Below, piece by piece: positions 32,274 to 34,122 of a DNA stretch of 34,122 bases; within the stretch, counting starts at the first letter, position 1, and each line of letters begins with the position of its first letter. The notes beneath the pieces were generated by a model that saw nothing but the letters and a program-made list of their open reading frames with translations, ran no database searches and was not told where the DNA came from. Both the position numbers and the translations under genes were made by a program. The DNA comes from a virus: positions 1-34,122 of the IMG/VR virus record IMGVR_UViG_3300020396_000021. The stretch is one strand, 5' to 3'.

Positions 32274-34030
32274 TATCCGTTAGCTATTTTTCTAAATTCA
32301 GAGTTAAGTGCTTTTCTCTTATCTTTACCACCGTAAGCAGTTTCTATATAAGTTTGATTAATGTCAACACCTTCTTCCGGTTGTAAATAGAATCTACCTC
32401 TACCCATATTAAACATAGATTCAATATCTAGTTTATCTCTAGCTCTACCTGGTTTAAGTGTTATTTCTACTGTCATTCTTTCAGGAAAATCTTGTACACC
32501 CATACCTCCTTCAAAGGTAACGTTAGTTTCTCTACATGTTAAATTACCAACAAGCATTATAGGATTTAATGGATTACCAACGGTAAGGTGCCATGCACCT
32601 GTAGGGTCTCCTGTTAATAAAGAAGCTGCACCCTGTCCTCCTGATGGAGAATTAAACATTTTCATTAAAGTACCTCCTAATATATTATTTAAGAATTTAG
32701 AATCTTTTCCACTAGCTAATCCCTTTACGTCATTAACAACTCCCTTAAACATATCTCCTAAACCAGATGCAACACTTTTAATAAATCCACTATAATTACC
32801 CGCTTTAATTAAACTAAGATCACCTAGGGGTTTACCAGCAGATCCGTTTCCAACATATCTTACAGATCCTCCCCAGAAAGGAGCCTGACTAGATGTTAAT
32901 ACCATTATATTAGCAAGTTGGTCTAACATTAACACCTTTGGATTTGCACCACCAAAAGATCTTAATTCATATTCAAATTTAAGCTTAAATTCTTGATTAA
33001 AGGTTAAACCTTGATCTCTAAAAGAAACATCCTTAATAACATTAACCGGACCAAAGACATGGTTAGGGTATGTAGTTGACATGGCATCATATCCACTTCC
33101 TCCGTTTTTTCTTCTCTGTGCTGTTATACCATCTACTCCGGCTGAAGCATTTGCCGCTGCAGTACCAATTACACTAGAATCTAGGAATTGTCCAAATGCA
33201 CCTCTTCTACTTGAATTGTTAGATTGCTTTGTCTGCATTGATGCAGATTCATCTTTCCAATTATATCCATGTGACCAATTAAGAATTGATGACATACTGT
33301 TACCCGTTACTTCACTCATCCATGTTACGGCTCTGGCAATATCGGGTTGATCTGTTTCACGTACCTTACCATCTTTATCGATATCCATTGGTGTAATAAT
33401 GTCGTCCTGTACAGGGTATGGAAATCTTCTTAAAGTAAGTAGATAATTATTAGGTATTTTACCATTATATCTACACATTGCAAAATCTGCATAGTTATAC
33501 ATATATCCATATCCACTTGAACTGGCTGCATTGTTTTTAGTAATTTCTACTATTTTAGAAACTGTAGGATTGTCTAGAGTTCTTTCATCTATTTTATTAT
33601 ATTCAATAGAGTCTATTCCCTTAGATTTAGCAGCTCCACCTGGTGTAAAGAAACTACCTCTAAAATTTACAAGACTGTATTTATTAAAAGTAGAGTATGC
33701 ATGCACACCGTCTGTTATCTTCTCTTTAGTATCTTTACCGTCTTTACCTCTTTTAAAGTAAACGACAGAGTCAGCTTCTTGTGTATAATATTGTGCTTTA
33801 CCTGCACTTCTAACATTAGACAAAGGTTCTCCTACTAAAAGAGCTCTACTTCTTGCATTAGGATTTTCAAAATTTCCAAGTATTGTATCTTGTGGATTCA
33901 CGTTCTTTGGAACGCTTTTACCGTCAGGGCTAGAAAAGTCGAAGAAATTATCAACTTTATCTCCAAATCCTGTAACAGAAGACTTTAAGCTAGAGGCGGT
34001 TGCATTAGATACTAATCCAAATAATGGCAT
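32273..34030 (-). CDS. Putative tail/baseplate structural protein, 585 aa
   Basis: The N-terminus is Ser/Gly-rich (FGLVSNATASSLKSSVTGFG). The middle contains GKIPNNYLLTLRRFPYPVQD (about 194-213), a pattern I recall in structural proteins of Bacteroidota phages. The C-terminal part reads WHLTVGNPLNPIMLVGNLTC, then GMGVQDFPERMTVEITLKPG and ARDKLDIESMFNMGRGRFYL; this looks like a tube-type beta fold. A short helical Gly-rich stretch (about 400-435) precedes it. No enzyme motif or membrane segment is visible. It opens the run of hub genes and overlaps the LysM gene by one base. A candidate promoter lies 27 bases before the start. Role as a tube- or baseplate-associated component is inferred. Confidence 0.75.
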   Translation of the reverse strand: MPLFGLVSNATASSLKSSVTGFGDKVDNFFDFSSPDGKSVPKNVNPQDTILGNFENPNARSRALLVGEPLSNVRSAGKAQYYTQEADSVVYFKRGKDGKDTKEKITDGVHAYSTFNKYSLVNFRGSFFTPGGAAKSKGIDSIEYNKIDERTLDNPTVSKIVEITKNNAASSSGYGYMYNYADFAMCRYNGKIPNNYLLTLRRFPYPVQDDIITPMDIDKDGKVRETDQPDIARAVTWMSEVTGNSMSSILNWSHGYNWKDESASMQTKQSNNSSRRGAFGQFLDSSVIGTAAANASAGVDGITAQRRKNGGSGYDAMSTTYPNHVFGPVNVIKDVSFRDQGLTFNQEFKLKFEYELRSFGGANPKVLMLDQLANIMVLTSSQAPFWGGSVRYVGNGSAGKPLGDLSLIKAGNYSGFIKSVASGLGDMFKGVVNDVKGLASGKDSKFLNNILGGTLMKMFNSPSGGQGAASLLTGDPTGAWHLTVGNPLNPIMLVGNLTCRETNVTFEGGMGVQDFPERMTVEITLKPGRARDKLDIESMFNMGRGRFYLQPEEGVDINQTYIETAYGGKDKRKALNSEFRKIANG

Positions 34031-34057
34031 ATTGTAATATTATGTTTTTTACTAGGT

Positions 34058-34068
34058 TTTATATATTC
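34058..34068 (-). promoter_or_regulatory. Candidate late promoter motif (GAATATATAAA) before the 585-aa gene
   Basis: The minus strand reads GAATATATAAA ending 27 bases before the ATG at 34030. Its first bases overlap the TGA stop of the preceding reading frame, as also seen at the S1 gene. Confidence 0.4.
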
Positions 34069-34122
34069 ACAATTCTATGTCATCCAGATCGTCTGACTGT
34101 GGTCTATATAAAAGCTTATCAT
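34067..34122 (-). CDS. C-terminal end of an upstream gene (partial)
   Basis: One minus-strand frame entering from the right edge reads DKLLYRPQSDDLDDIEL and stops with TGA at 34069-34067, 36 bases before the next start. The acidic ending and the fit with the tight gene spacing suggest a true C-terminus. The other frames I read give no better alternative. Only 18 residues are visible, so no function can be given. Confidence 0.5.
   Translation of the reverse strand, partial: DKLLYRPQSDDLDDIEL

Overview
This window is a stretch of the late, virion-structural region of a large tailed phage, almost certainly a myovirus (contractile tail). All convincing genes lie on the minus strand, so the order of transcription is from high to low coordinates. 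Packing is very tight: most junctions are 1-base overlaps or gaps of 1 to 5 bases. The DNA is AT-rich (about 33% G+C in lines counted by hand). I see no tRNA, integrase, transposase or CRISPR array. Start codons are preceded by A/T-rich leaders with no recognisable Shine-Dalgarno sequence. That is the usual pattern in Bacteroidota, and together with Bacteroidota-like features in several proteins it makes a Bacteroidota host the best guess. This is inference, not proof.

Layout from right to left (5' to 3' on the minus strand). (1) 34122-28309: the tail end of an unknown gene, a 585-aa tail/baseplate structural protein, a LysM-bearing gp53-like wedge protein, a gp27/gpD-like hub, a 424-aa tube-associated candidate and a gp5/gpV-like OB-fold spike. 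(2) 28306-26615: a 563-aa protein of unknown function. (3) 26569-25241: a four-domain homologue of ribosomal protein S1, followed by the only clear rho-independent terminator in the window (about 25194-25220). (4) 25135-23840: an amidoligase (GCS/glutamine-synthetase-like peptide ligase fold) with a pentapeptide-repeat-like C-terminus. (5) 23823-20505: a neck-like protein, gp25/gpW, gp6/gpJ and a small basic protein. (6) 20502-11274: a gp7/gpI-like wedge protein, a short NNNF-motif protein and two large baseplate-periphery proteins. (7) 11216-1: a giant 1655-aa structural protein and two tandem collagen-like/tail-collar fibres, the second of which runs off the left edge.

Together the genes describe a T4-type baseplate built from hub and spike outward to wedge and then fibres. 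Two non-structural genes sit in the middle of this block: the S1 homologue, which could act at translation initiation in a host that does not rely on Shine-Dalgarno pairing, and the amidoligase, which could modify a protein or cell-surface peptide. These two are the most unusual content. A second signal is a recurring short motif, G(A)ATATATA followed by C, A or G, found in 7 of the 10 intergenic gaps of at least 16 bases. It is a candidate late promoter.
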